From Gavia stellata (taxonomy: Eukaryota > Chordata > Aves > Gaviiformes > Gaviidae), in the NCBI RefSeq assembly GCF_030936135.1, contig NC_082598.1, forward strand, positions 27,336,687 through 27,400,686: a stretch of 64,000 bases of DNA. Reading direction: 5' to 3'. Below are positions 11,901 through 25,800 of the stretch, one piece after another (position 1 is the stretch's first letter; each line of letters opens with the position of its first letter). Made by a program: the position numbers and the translations under genes. The notes beneath the pieces are model-generated. The model did not search any database. It had not been told where the DNA came from and was given only the letters and a program-made list of their open reading frames with translations.

Positions 11901-14900
11901 TAGGTAACAATGTAGTTATATTCTATGACTTTTTTTCAATTAAAGTGTAGTCTTTTAAAATAAATTATTTTTGTAGACTGGCCTTGCAAGTTCTATTTTT
12001 TCAAATTGTGTTCAAAGAACTACTTCCCTCTGCTTTGTGAAATATTGCTTACATGTTGCACAATGTCTCATAATTGTGTAAAACTTGTGATGTTTGAAAA
12101 AATTGTCTTAGTGTTCCAATATACTGAGTGATCCTAATGTATTTTAAATCAAAGCTGGCTGAACACTAATAATACATGTTTTCCTGTATAATTTGTTTTT
12201 ATATAAAAGGTAAAATTCTGAAGTGATTATCATTCCTCCATGAATCAATTTCAAGTCTAAACTGTCTCCTTTATACACTGTGGAATTCAGTATTTGATGT
12301 GTTCACCCTTTACCCCTCCACTTTCTAAAGCACTTACTAAGCATGTTGTAGTAGTAAATACTTTAGTGGACTACTGCATTCCAAGACTGTTGGCAGTGTG
12401 TTCTGGTCTAGAAGTAGCAGGGAGTCGGGGAACAGGAGAACATATTTTTTAAGGACAAGTTGCATCCTTTTATTCTCTGTGACTTACACTCAAGCTGAAG
12501 GTTTTTTAGCCTCTGCTTTTTCTCCTTCCTTGAATCCTCACACAGATTTTATTTTTTTTAGTAACTCTTACTTTTAGAGGAGGAAGCCATTATGAGCATC
12601 TTACATTTTTAATAGCAGGGCTAAATGCTACTTTTGGTCTCTGGGTTTTGTACTGTACCGTACTTCTTCTTCATTGACATTTGACAATAGTAATCTGCTG
12701 TTTTGAAAGCTACAAATCATGTTAACCAAAACTACCAGAGTTTTCTGATTCTGGTAGGTGCAGTTTTTTCAGCTATATGCAGAGACTCAGTTTTTATTGA
12801 GATTTTTTTACTGGCCCATCTTTTGATAAGGGGGAGTACGAGGAGGAGTTTTAGGTATGTTTTGTCTAGGTAATACACTGATTGCAATTCTGTATTCTCA
12901 TTTGTTATCATTTTAGCTGACTTATCTTTTTTCTGTAACAAAGAAAAAATTATGCATTATGGAAGTACCTCTACTAATGATGAGTGCATCAAATACAGGC
13001 TTCCTGCGAAGAGTTTTTAGGCTTTCGTGTATTGAAAGTGTAGCAATTTTTGAAAATTCTCAATTAAGTAATCCTTCTAAAGTTTATTTAGATGTGTTTC
13101 TTACAAAAGAATCCACAAAAACATATTGTTGAAGATTTGAAAGGAAAGTATTTAATTTTATGGTCATATGTTCTTAAAGCATTTTGGCTTGGTAGAATAG
13201 AACAATTGACTAATATTGACTCCTGTACAAAAACTGAACTTCTGTGCATGCCTAAAGGCTTCCATTGCAGAAGTGAATAGAAAATGTCAATGTGCTTTTT
13301 TCTTTGAGCTTAAGTATTGTGCTGCTTCTATTCTTATTGTTAGTTCTGAATAGAAAGTACAACTAACATCTCTTTTGCAGTTTATCTGCTTAATGTAAAT
13401 GAGAAGTCGAGGTGTACCAAAAAGACTTTTTGTAGAGGGGTTGCGTACCTTAAATAAGTAATTTTTCCTTTTCTTGTTAGTGAGACACAAATAATTAAGA
13501 TCAAAAGTAGACTATATCTTTATTACATATAAAAAGAAATAGGAATCCAGGGTTTAAAGCACAATAGTCAGATTTTTGAAACGCACGTCCTTTGAGGAAA
13601 ATAAAATGTGCCAGGAGCTCTAAGTGGTTGTATGGACTATAGAAACGGCAGTCAATCAGGCTTTGCTGAAGCAAAAGAAAAGAAACTGTAACAAAGTGTG
13701 TGGTAAAAAGAAAAGAATACAAGGAGGGGAAAAACCTAAGGTGTTGAGCACTTGGAAATAGGAAAAGATGAACACAGTCTAGAAAATGTGATCAGAAATA
13801 AGAAATGATTGGAGAGGAAAAGAACAGTAAGAAATGGTATTTGATTAGAATGCCTAAAACAATGTAGTATAACATTCTCTTTCTTTTAGCAATATTAGGA
13901 TAGTTGGGTGATTCTGCCCTCCTACTATTAGCAAAAAAACTGGTTTTTTTTCCTGTAGTGAGAATCAGTGCCTCCACTTAACCATTTCCGAATATGGTGT
14001 TGTCTTGCAGGTATAAACCTATTTGCCCTCTGAAAATGTAATCTTACTGCTAAGGGTGATGGTGTAATCTTAGTTTGGAGCTTTATTGGTGAGGTATGTA
14101 TTTGGTGACTGGTAGTTGAGTAATTTTAATTGTGGAAATGGGAGCTGGAGTGAATGAAAGAGGAAAAACTGAATTGATTCTTTCAGCCAGAAAATGATTG
14201 AAGCACTGTACTGAAGATGTTATGGAAAAAAAAAAAAAGCTGCGATGTTCTAAGGCCTACAGAATTGTTGCAATGGAGTGCAACCATTGGTGAATATGTT
14301 AGTCCATATTTTCAAGTTGCTTAAATGTCTGTGGATAAGCAAAATTTCTAGTTAAATCATCGCATTCTGAAAAGGAGTTAAAGAAAACATTCAAAATGTA
14401 ATGTGTAAAGGTTGTACATTTTTTAAATACCACATACAGATACTGTAAACATATTATAGTAGATAGGCAGAAAATTGTCGTTCTAGCCTATATTACAGGA
14501 GGCTCTTGAGGACAATTTCTTTCTTCTTTGTAAATCAAAGCCACCGATTAAAAGAGAAGGTCTGGGTTACCACTAACAGTAAGCCTAGTCAAATTTCTGT
14601 ATTGCCAGCGTTCATAGTGCTGTTATGGGGAGAAGGTGTCTGTTAAAATAGTGGAATATAGCTCCACAGTTTAGGATACGTTTGATTTTTTTGTAACCTA
14701 AATTTAGACTGTATTTAAAACTTTTGAGGTTGTGATCAGCTGCTTTGAATCTGAAGACAAAAGAAAAAAAATGCAATGTTGTATAAATGATGTAATATAA
14801 AGGGGTTTTTTTGTAAGTTTCTGTTCAAATTAAAGATGCTGAAGAACTATGTGAGAAGAAGCGTTTGAAAAATGCCTAAAGCATTTGGAAAGCATTTTGG

Positions 14901-15300
14901 CTATTGCCAAAATTGTATTAAATCTTAAAGTCAGGATTTTCATTGGTGGTAGAACTTTTCAAAGGACAATCTCAAAGTTGAAACATGTTTTTCCATGCAG
15001 CCTTTTAATCAAATGTATTCTCCCTCCCCGCGCCCTCCCTCCCCCCATGCTTTTTGGTGTATTTGGCTTTTTCATTCTGTGTCTTGGTTACTTCATATTA
15101 GTATGGGGAAGTAATTTTGATTTGTGAGGTGTAGACATTTAAATATTTCCCTGCATACATTCTTTCTTTTGTAACTATACTTGAATTCGGTACATCCTGT
15201 AAAATGTCTGGAAGTTATAATTATTCAGTAAAATGTTACATAGCTGGTAAAGGTTGTGTTCTGTTAATTCAAGCAATTTTATATATATTGTAAAGGCAAG
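8906..15300 (+). other. SLC30A9: SLC30A9 3' UTR and downstream flank, 3' end unresolved
   Basis: Repeat-free AT-rich sequence after the SLC30A9 stop. AATAAA hexamers occur on the + strand at 10941, 10953, 11606 and 11959. The 11606 copy is followed by a T-rich stretch suitable as a downstream element. An ATTAAA at about 14829 is another candidate. I cannot tell from sequence which of these is used, so the 3' UTR could be 2 to 6 kb. No ORF in this stretch is convincing. Confidence 0.4.
11606..11611 (+). terminator. SLC30A9: Candidate polyadenylation signal for SLC30A9
   Basis: AATAAA followed within about 50-100 bases by T-rich sequence. It is one of several alternatives (two overlapping-range hexamers at 10941-10958, one at 11959). 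It is chosen only because its downstream region is the most T-rich. Confidence 0.3.
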
Positions 15301-17816
15301 CAATAACACTGCCTTTAGGCAGTTCGTGATGATTTGCTACATTTCTGAATTTGGAATGCGTATAACAGTATTTTATGGATGCAAAACAAAGGTTATATCC
15401 ATCTATTTGTACTAGTTATTCAATTTGCCTTTGCGATGTTGACAGTACATACTCTGTTAAATAGCATGCACTGGGTACGTGAGCAACCTGCCTAAGATAG
15501 CCAGGCTATAGTTATTAACACTCTGTACTTCACTGGCGACTGAGCCTTTCCTCCTATTCACCCCCACCCCCAAATAGTGCAGTGCCTTCCCCAGTACGGA
15601 GAAAGCTTTCTGCCTGGCTCAGAGGCCCCGCTGGCACTGTCTCCAGTTTGGACTACCAGTCCTGATCCAGATCTAAGGATGACATGAAGAAAGGTAGTAA
15701 GACAGATGGGTTGCATGTCTCTGTATAGTCAAGGATATGGAGAAATTATTGAAGAGATTGGGTTTGTGTATTAGACTTACATAGTAACTGGAGTTTGACA
15801 ATCGCAGCGAAGCTGTCCAAGCCTCTTAAGAAAAAGGTAGGTATTATTCACTTGAAATTAGTCAGCTTAGAAAGGATTTACCATACTGTCTCGTTCATTA
15901 AATTGCCACTTTTAATCACTAACACTGATGCAAACTGGTGATCTATGCAGTTATGGAAAGAATTGCTTCTAATTGGGCTAAAAAAATCTGTATATGGTTG
16001 GAAAGAAGAATCAAAAATGCAAGAAGCCTGGGGGATAAAGTGGAGAAACTTGAAAAACTGTGGAGATTTTGCCTGTATGGTATCAGATACCAGAAATAAG
16101 GTGGTCAAGTAACATCTTTCAGGAAGGATTTTGGACATGCAGTGTATGTCTTGGTTGCTAAAGATGTTTCATTTCATAGTGAAAGAGACTCCCTTTCTCA
16201 AGGGATTTTCTTGCAGGAACACTGGACAGTAATGTGCAGTGTTCAAATTGCAAACGGCTGTGTGTCACAAACTCATCTCCCACATTCAGCAACATTATTT
16301 TCCATTGCCAACAGGTTTTTTTTTTTTCTTTTTTAAATGAACCAAAGGGCACAAAATCTGCCTGAGCAGGGAAGTGACAGGCTTCAGGGCCTTCTCTGTT
16401 TGATGTCAAGTCCAAATATTGGACTGTCTTTTGGGCTGTCTGAATAATCAGGCAGATGGTCTCAGCCACTTCGAAAGAGGGCAAGCTCTCTGTCTTTCTG
16501 CAAAATGTGACCTGGAATACTTGAAAATCCTTTTTTTATTTGCCATTTCTGGCATTTGTTGAAGGTCCATTCTTATGTAATTGTGTTAAATGGTTGGTAA
16601 CTGGTTGAAGTGGAACCTTGCAGTCAACTGGTTGGAGATGATCTTAACAGTTCTGTTCAAGAATCAGTTTTGTCTCTGTCTTTCCTAATATTTTATGGGA
16701 GACTTCATTTAATGATCACGGAAAGTAAACCTTGCTTTCTACCATTTGGATTAAACTTTTTGAAAACCTTAGGAAAGGGACATAATTTCTTCCTTCACAG
16801 CAGCCCAGCCAGCTCGGCCTCTAGTAAATGACCTGTATTGACTTAACCAAGTTCTCTAGTGGTATTTTTTTTATTTAGACTCCTTCAGTTCTGGTGCAGA
16901 ATTGGGGTTTAGTAGCCTCTAATAGGACTTTTTTTGTAGGCCCTCTTTCCTACAAATGAGATGGCTCAAATGGTATTCGGTGCTCTGGTGTAAATTGATA
17001 TTCAGTGCTTTAGAGAATTTTCTTTTTTTCCCCAGAAGTACTGACTGAATAGTAGTTTACCATTTTATGTAGCAGGCCACTCTGGATACACAAAGCATTA
17101 AGTTCAGAGTCAAAAACGTTTTTTCCAAAGCAAACTGTGGTAATAAAATCTATCTTGTGTTTGCATATACAAATATATTCATATGTGAACTTGTGTCTCT
17201 GCATGTTATAATTGTATGTAGGTATCTTTGGTTGTAGATTTGTACCTCCTCGTTGATTGTGTTGCTCATGAAAACACTGATGTCTTAGCAAAAATAAAAG
17301 TCTAAATACTGTGGAAGAAGATTCTAATGAATTTGGACAATCTGGAAACCTCAATGAAAGGGAGAAGTTTCAGTGAGGTTGTGGCTTTGAGAAGACCAAA
17401 TTTTTGTTGTTCTGTGTTCTGCCCTACATTTTCATCATTTCGGAGAATGCATAGAGAGGTTTAACAGATGTGGTTGAACCTTGTGTGGCTGCTCTTATGT
17501 CTTCAGCCACTCAGACTGACTGACATTAGAGGAAGAAGGTTGGGAAAACTGAGCAATGAAACTACTAAGCAAGACATGTTACAAGGGCGCAGCTGAGCTA
17601 TACCTCCATGTGTTAGAGCACAAGCTGAACAGAAATGGAAGAGGTGCTCTTCACAACAGTTTGAATAGTGTTGTGACAGAGGTGTTGCTTTGATATCCTC
17701 CTCAATCTCCAATGTACATGAAAGAAGCAATTTTCAAGTGACTTGGATAGAGGGTTTTTTTTTCACATTCTCTGCTCACTTTTGTTTGCTAGGCATACAC
17801 AATTTTGACCTCTATA
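15301..17816. other. Intergenic stretch between SLC30A9 and BEND4 3' ends
   Basis: AT-rich sequence without recognisable genes, RNAs or repeats. Overlapping short ORFs occur on both strands at 15878-17354, but they have no family resemblance and no codon signal that I can see. Confidence 0.6.
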
Positions 17817-18919
17817 TGCGGTGGGTTGACCCTGGCTGGATGCCAGGTGCCCACCAAAGCTGCTCTATTACTCCCTCAGCTGGCCAGGGGAGAGAAAATA
17901 AAACGAAAGGCTCGTGGGTTGAGATAAGGACAGGGAGATCCCTCAGCATTACTGTCACGGGCAAAACAGACTTGACTTGCGGAAACTAGTTTTATTTATT
18001 GCTAATCAAATCAGAGTAAGATAATGAGAAATAAAACCCAATCTTAAAAACACCTTCCCCTCACCCCTCCCTTCTTCCCAGGCTCAACTTCAGTCCCGAT
18101 TTTCTCTACCTCTTCCACCTGAGTGGCACAGGGGGAAGGGGAATGGGGGTTGTGGTCAGTTCATCACACGTTGTTTCTGCCACTCCTTCCTCCTCACACT
18201 CTTCCCCCGCTCCAGCGTGGGGTCCCTCCCACAGGAGACAGTTCTCCATGAACTTCTCCAACGTGGGTCCTTCCCATAGCTTACGGTTCTTCACAAACTG
18301 TTCCAGTGTGGGTCCTTTCCACGAGGTGCAGTCCTTCAGGCACAGACTGCTCCAGTGTGGGTCCCCCGCGGGGTCCCAATTCCTGCCAGCAAACCTGCGC
18401 CAGTGTGGGCTCCTCTCTCCACGGCTCCACAGGTCCTGCCAGGAGCCTGTTCCAGCGTGGGCTTCCCACGGGGTCACAGCCTCCTTCAGGCATCCACCTG
18501 CTCCTGCATGGGGCTGCAGGTGGATATCTGCTCCACCATGGGCTGCCGGGGGACAGCCTGCCTCACCATGGTCTTCACCACGGGCTGCAGGGGAATCTCT
18601 GCTCCGGCGCCTGGAGCACCTCCTCCCCTCCTTCTTCACTGACCCTTGGGGTCTGCAGAGCTGTTTCTCTCACATATTCTCACTCCACTCTTCAGCTGCA
18701 GTTGCACAGGTTTTTTTTCCCCCCTTCTTAAATACGTTATCCCAGAGGCACTACCACCATCACTGATTGTCTTGGCCTTGGCCAGCGGTGGGTCCATCTT
18801 CGAGCCGGCTGGCATTGGCTCTGTCAGACATAGGGGAAGCTTCTAGCAGCTTCTCACAGAAGCCACCCCTGTAGCCCCCCCCCCCCGCTATGAAAACCTT
18901 GCCACGCAAAAACAATACA
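17817..18919 (-). mobile_element. Avian endogenous retrovirus LTR (solo, about 1.1 kb)
   Basis: Read on the minus strand this has LTR structure. It starts TGTATTG and ends CCACCGCA. It has a TATA-like TATTTAAG at 18727-18734, AATAAA signals near 17991-18000, and a U5-like tail of the type CTTATCTCAACCCACGAG. The overall sequence matches an LTR family I know from passerine and other neoavian genomes (TguLTR5-like; the exact family name is uncertain). Its middle holds six to seven imperfect repeats of 45-52 bp, each with a TCCAGCGTGGGTCC-like core on the + strand, starting at about 18211, 18257, 18302, 18351, 18399 and 18451. No flanking gag, pol or env sequence is seen, so it is a solo LTR. 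The flanks CCTTA and TATAG do not form a target-site duplication, so the insertion is old or rearranged. Confidence 0.8.
18200..18520 (-). repeat. Internal 45-52 bp tandem repeats within the LTR
   Basis: About six or seven degenerate copies of a unit carrying CCAGCGTGGGTCC on the + strand. On the minus strand several copies read as an EGPTLEQF-like peptide, which is why a 177-codon open frame crosses the LTR. The repeat is part of the LTR family rather than a host gene. Confidence 0.75.
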
Positions 18920-21900
18920 TAAGGATAAAGTAAAGGTATGTGGATGCTCATACTTACTGAAAGCTGATGCCTAGGCAAGACATTCAGGGCTGAGCCCAGA
19001 TGGATTCCTTGGTGAGAGAATTCTTTTGGCAGCTCTCAGTTTCTCTTGCCAGCCCATTTTCTAGCCCCGCTCCGCCTGGAGAAGGGATCAAAAGGATGTA
19101 TCCCCAGCAGAATAGAAGTGAGCAGAGAACCATGAAAATCATACACCTCCCTCTCACGTGGTCATCTTTCAGCCCTAGCCTGAGGCTGAGGCTGAGGCAC
19201 TGGCAAGGTACCCCAGGTCTAGTCCTGGGGATGTTTCTCATGGGAGAAGTCTTTTTGCAGCCTTTAATTTCCTTCAGCAGATGTTGGTCTACTAAATGCA
19301 AGACAGAAAGAGAAAAATAGGAGAGGAATGAGAGAAGAGGAGCCACATTTGTGGTGGTGTTTTATTTTGGTTTTTAATGTTAAATGAGATCTCTGCCTTT
19401 AAGATTTGGTCCCATGGTGATAGATGTGAAATAATGTTTGCTTTGGTACTAGTTGAATTTGAATAAGGAAACATTTCTCTTGCAAGTCATGCTTGTGCAA
19501 AACTTCCATGATATGCCTACTTATGACCCCAAACACCTACATCTACTACTGGAATGAAGCTCCTGAATAGATATGCTGTTCACATTTCTTAATTCTCTCT
19601 GAGCATAAATATGAGGGCGTTTGTTCTTTCTTCTGCCATTGAAGAAAGCCACGCTATAGCTTAGAACCTAATTGTTCCCAGCTTCCCTAAACAGCTCAGA
19701 TCTGTTGATTCCACTAAGACCTTAGGTTTTAATCCAAGGAAATAGGTAAATACTCATATCATCTTGGTTCACAAAGATAGGAAGTCCTTTCTATTTAAGG
19801 GAATGAGATGAGCAGATAACAGTGTTCAGGAGGATGTTGCTAACTTCCTTGACCTTACTTATCCACTTTAATAAAGCTGAAGAAAAGGGTATGTTGTTCA
19901 CGTGCACCTTCCATCAGTTTTGAAGATAGTCAGATGTTGACTGGGAAATCTGACATAAAGCTCTCAAAATATGAAGTAGAGAATGGGATGAAGCCTTTGG
20001 GAGGTTCTCCATTTACAATAACTGGGAACTGAAATTTCCTTCCCCTTTATGCCTTGCACTGAGTTCCTTGGTTCTGTCTTTCAGTTTGCAGGTGGTTCAA
20101 GCCCATAGGTTTTGGGTGGGGGAGACTAATTCCAAAGTCTATGTTCCAAGAGCTCTGTCTGCTCAGTAGACAATTGGACACTTCTGGATCATTGGGGGAG
20201 ATGCGCAGTGATGTCCTGGTTGGCGCTTGGTGGGTTTATGAACGTGCCAAGGCTAATCTTTTTTCTTGGAGATTAGTCTCTCACTGGAACTGTCTTCCTG
20301 ATGCTCTGGATGGGAAACGTAACCTGGGTGTTTCCTTCACTTTCTGTGTGTCAAGAAACTATGTTAGAACTGCTTGCTGCTCTGCTCCTTGTTTTGGATT
20401 ATCCTTTAGAAAAAAAATATCTCTTTCCATCAGTTTGAGAAGTAGTTCAGTTGTTGGCTCTTTCAGTTTCACATCCTTTTGCAAGAAGACTTTTCAGTTT
20501 TTCACTCACATTACGACAAGGCATTTTTGAAAGGTTTAATTAGACTTTTTCTGCTGTACTACTGACCCTTTTCCTAAATGGGAACTAAATACTAACTGTT
20601 CTAATGGGAAACTACTTTGAGTCATTAGCAAACCTGTTTCTTTCCATTTTTCTACAAAGACTGCTTTAGTAGTGGCAATTATATCTGTCAGATGAGTGGG
20701 AGAGTTTAAAGTGTTTTTAAGGACAAAGGGTTTTTTTAGGGTTTTCCCAACATTGTTACATGTCAGATTTTTTTCTCTCGACTCATGCAATTAATCTGCT
20801 GGTTTTGGTGGGTTTTTTTTCCCCCCCCCCCCTTAACAACATACATCTGCAGTAGAAGCTGCTTTTATACACTTCACATGTTGAAGAGTCTTTTTGGAGG
20901 AGGGTTTTTGTATTCACAGGACAAGGTCATATACAGAGGTCTGCCCAGTATTCCAAGGGACTCCAGGCTGTGGCAGGGAGCCCCTACTGCTACTCCACAA
21001 TGCTGCTGTTGCCCAGCGCCCCAGCCTGCTGTGGGAGGATGCTGCTCCTTCATCATTTTGTTTTATCCTCATCATTTGATCTGTGGACTGGTCTTATGTA
21101 CTGCATGCACTCAAACTCCTCTGCATACAGGCTTGTTACCTTCTTCAGGGGCTTTTCTGTTTTGCTTATCCCTATAGCCTTGAGTTCTCGAGCATTAATC
21201 TTCACAGAGGTAGAGCTATCCCAGTTTCCCAGTTTTGGGCACAGCGGGCTGAAGGTTGAAACATGTCACCTCAGGCTGTGTTCCCTGGGACTCCGATGTT
21301 TCAGAGTGATGGAAGCACTTCCTACTCTGACAGTCCTCCTTCCACTGGCTTCAGCCACAGAGCTGCCTCAGCAGAGGGAAGGTGGCAGAGGAAACAGCAA
21401 TCCCTGCCCAGCTGAGCTCCCGAGGGCCAGATTTTACAACTGAGTAGTCTTATTTTAGTAAGATTACAGAGACTTTTATAATGTGAGCTTGCACATGAGC
21501 TTGTTCTAAGCACATGAGGTAAAAACTACATTCCTTCATATGTGTGAGATTCAATGGCTGACTTGGACCTTAAAGATGCTCTTCAGTAACATCTTAGTAC
21601 TTAAGCAAAGGCGTAACTGCCAGCAGCAGCGGGCTGTGCTGCTCTGAACAGACTGGCACTGAGGCAGCGGGGGAACACGGTTTAACTATCGCCTTGCCAG
21701 TATGTTTCAAAGGTACTTAGTGGAAGAGTGATAAAACGCGACATTACTGGATTACACCCCCCAGCTGTGCTGCCTGTTCCCCTTTCCCAGGCCTGGTTCT
21801 CCCCCACCCCAGCAACCTCTTCCTCACCCCTTCTCTCTGCCTGTCCAGCCCCAGTCGCTACCTCGCATGCTTATCAGCTTCTCATACGCTCCGCTGTTAG

Positions 21901-22880
21901 ACCCGATCTCTCCGGGCATCTTTCCAAGCTTCAAAAACCCAATCGCTGCTTCTGCTTCCTTACCTACCCGCTCTCCTTCCCTGCCGGCTTTCCCTGCCCA
22001 TTTCCTGCCGGTACTGCCCCATCGCCCCGTCGGTTTCCCCATAGCCCATCCCTGTTCACTCCTGCCGCTGGATCTACCCTCTGGCATTTCAAGTCATTGC
22101 CCAAAAGGCTGGGAAGTTAGAGCTTTCCAAAGAGAAGTTAATTATAATTTTTTTTCAGAGGGATTAACACAGTTTTTTTACCTACATTTCTCAGAAACAC
22201 CTGAAATTATTTCGGTGAGAGTTTCATTAATAAGGGTTTTCACTGATGTGCGTTTCCACAAAAAATACAGTAGGCTGAAGCTCCTGATCTAGAAAATACC
22301 AGCCCAACCTCAGTTAGTTTTGCGACGTTACAGGCACCCGAAAGCATTGTTTTATAATGGAAATATTTGGCAACCGTTTCTAATGGATGACACCTGCCTG
22401 CGGTCAGGCCCGTCTTGCTTCACAGCCCAGCAGAAGGGGTTTGCTGTAGTGAATGTTTGTCACTGTAATACCTCTACAAATTATTTGGAGTCGGGATTTT
22501 CTAGAGCGTTTAAGAGAACAGGAGACATTCAGCCGTCACTGGATTTTGAATTAAAATGGGATTTAAACTTTGCTGCTTGAAAATCCAGGTCTTAGGATTG
22601 CAGATGGGTACTTTCTCTGAACAGTCTTTCTATCTAACCAGCGCATAAATATATGTGGTTATATTTTGAGGCGAAAATGATTTATATTGTATTCATAGTT
22701 GAATTCTTCATAATGTTTCACTGCGCTTGCTGGTGCTTCATACTGAACAAGCATTTAATGCAAAAGACAACCCTCTAGCCTTTTATATAAATCTGAAACT
22801 TAACTATATACATATTTATACTGAGAGCCAGTTGTGGCACGTATCACACCGACACAATGCCTATAGAAAAAGAGAGAGAC
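18920..22880. other. Intergenic stretch before the BEND4 3' end
   Basis: Mixed-composition sequence with several 100-150-codon open frames on both strands (around 20141, 20785, 20970 and 21728). None has a recognisable domain, and adjacent frames are equally open. A T8-C12 pyrimidine run lies at 20813-20832. A GGCTGA triplication is at about 19181-19197. No gene is supported. Confidence 0.6.
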
Positions 22881-22885
22881 AGGTT

Positions 22886-25800
22886 AACCAGAGACTAACT
22901 TTTATTGTGCATTTTTATGCAACAGAACAAATGGAACTGGAGGTATGTAGTAATAAAACCAATATTCAAATCAGAATTAACACCTGAAATAGTAAACTGT
23001 AGGTAACAAATGTCTTTATAATTAAAAAATATTGACTGTTTAAAAAATTCTCTAAGATTTTATATTCTTTAAAAGAAATGTGTGTTGCCACATAGAAAAC
23101 AATTCACACATCCTATAGAAATTGTCACAAAAACCTTACTAGTCTATATTACACTATGCACTTTTTTGTACAATATCTGGTAAAGGTCTATCCCTAACCT
23201 GTACTTACTCTACACAGTACAATCATCATTAGAAAGTATTCATAGAATTAACTACACCATAACAATAAAAATATCAGGATTAATGGTTTTTTAATCACAG
23301 TTTCTCCACAAATATTTGTCATAGAAAATATAGCGAAGGCATGTTGGCACAGATGGGCGTGCGGTACTGCTACACAAAGTTTGAGAGAAGGCAGATAGAA
23401 AATGACAGTAAGATTAAAGAGTATGGAAGGATAAGACAGGAATCTCTATCCTCCTGGGACTTTCTGGAGTGACATGATAGATAGCAGTTTCCTTCTGTCG
23501 CAAGCCTGCTGTCTACATCCAGTGCTGGGAAGGGATGTGCCGACTTACAAAGCACACTGCTTAAATACGGGTATTTTGCTCTGCAAGGGCTTACGTGCTA
23601 TCTATTACTTCAGGTCCCGTAGCATTATACCTAACATCTTGTGGATATACAGACACTGCAATGTGTATGGATTTATAAAGCCTCACGAACAAATTAATCG
23701 GAATAAGCAGTTGTGAAAGGTTTGTGGTTTGTCTTTTTTTTTTTTTTAAACGAAATGGGTGGGTCAAGAGCCAAGTGGCCATGATGGCAATTAAAGACAG
23801 ACAACCAAGAAAAGTTGTTGTACTCTGTTATTTTAAAACCAAACACGAACAAAAAACGATGAGTGGATGTCTGCTAATGCCCATCTGTGACTACGATTCA
23901 TGTCACTGGCCGGGGCACACAAGCAACTGAGGGCAAAATTTTGTTTGTAAAGAAAGGTCCCAACCTGCAAAGCCATTTCTAGTGCCAAAGTGGCCTTCAG
24001 GATGAAACTATACATTTGGTTATTTTGCACAATATGAGAGCAGAGGATTATGAGTGGTTCCAGGACGCTGGCTACACTTTTTACACTAAAAATAAAGCTA
24101 GGCTTACTAATTATTTCAGCAAATCTTTAGGTTATTAAGTGAGAGAGGTCTGTCCAGTCCAGGAATTCTGTTCTGTGACTGTTAAAAATGAAGCATTTGT
24201 ATTTTTAACCTCATACGATTAAACATTTGAAAGGAAACCATCACAATGTTTACAAAAATACAGCATGATACATATTGCTGTGGACAAATTTACAGTATAA
24301 TGTTGACTTACACATTCTGACATGTTTTACCAAGTAGTTCTGGCAAGTGTCACCACATTAAACATAGACCAGCAAGACTTACACCATCTGAGCAATGTAA
24401 CATCTTCTATTACAGTTCTTTTAAAAAAAGTGTAAGTTCAACACTGAAAAGCTACTACAGGATTATCTGTACCATGACATTTCTATATACTGAGTTTCTC
24501 CTCCGGAGGCCACCACGCGCCGTTGACCACTCAAAGCAAGTCACCTCCTGCCTGTAGTGAGGGATGCTGTCCCAAATCCCTTGGCCTGGGTAGGTCCAGT
24601 GTGACTAAACTGCTCATTCACTTTCAGAAAATAAGTGAGTTATTCTGGGGCAAGTGAGTGCCTTTCAACCCCCTTTTAAAAATTACCAAAAATAAAATTA
24701 ATCGAGAGGTATTGGACATTTAAGGGCCTAAAGCATATCCTGGCTGAGCGAGGTCCTGTCTACAGGGGTGCGCAGTGGAGCCCATGTCCCGAGACACCCC
24801 ACGGGCCGGCCACGAGAGACCGGTCACAACCACAGGCAAAGAGGAGGCAGACGACGGGAAGAAACTATCGTGTGGGCGAGCTGACCTTTGAGAGACTGTC
24901 TCAGTCCTCCATCCGCGGTCATGGCGGAGCTAGAGGAGCATTTCACCCCCGAGGGCCCTTCCTAATCTTTGAAGAAGGGGTTGGGTGTCTCCTGCCCGGC
25001 ACATGGGGAGGTCAGGAAGGGGAGGAGAAGCGTAAAAGGAGCAATTAGCAGCTTTTCTTGTGGCTTGCAGAAGGCGGTTAGGAAAGCTGGGGAGTATGAG
25101 ATACGTGTTCAGGAGAGTCAACGCTGATGAGGTAGCACTAAGGATGGTCAAAAGTGGAGCGAACTTACTTTCCAAAAACTGGTTCCCTGTACCTGCCAGT
25201 GGGGAAAGGTTGCCTCAAGGAGAACTGGTTCAGGCTTTGAAGGATGCCAGCACTGGCCTGAGCGACCGGACAAGGGTAAGGAGATGGAAACACCCTGACA
25301 CGGAAAGGAAAGGGTATCGTTTCTTTGGCATTGTGTATTTCTGGAGTGCATCAATTTGGAGGGACAATGGATTCCTAAGCCTTTAAAATTAAAGGTTTTC
25401 AGTGGACTGATTTTTTTTTCTTTAAAGTTGGCATCTGCTTCCAATGTCTTACACCGTCATGAATTGGTTTCTCCTCTAGCACAGATCTTTTTCACAGTTG
25501 TTAGTTAGTCTGGACCCCATGTTTACTTACAACAGAAGGTTAAACTAGGCTCTTCTTACCCAACCCCTCCCTGAATGCACCACTAACTGTTAAGACCAGC
25601 ACATTGTCTCATCTATTTCAAGGAATGGATATAAACCACAAATGAAAACAAAAACGAGGAAAGGCAATTTAAAGCCTCTAAAGCTACATAATATTGCTGC
25701 AGAATAGGAACAGACAAAGCAAAACCTGTCTTTTGAAATGGCAATTTGTTTTTAGCAATCTTGTTTTAATGAAAACTGTCATGATCAACTCTAATCCCCT

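Noticed and set aside
18106..18766. Long ORFs on both strands (177 and 207 codons) proposed as a gene
   Set aside because: They fall wholly inside the LTR and arise from its GC-rich internal repeats.
20141..22292. Cluster of 80-157-codon ORFs between the two genes as possible novel genes
   Set aside because: Overlapping frames on both strands are equally open, no start context or splice pattern stands out, and no domain is visible.
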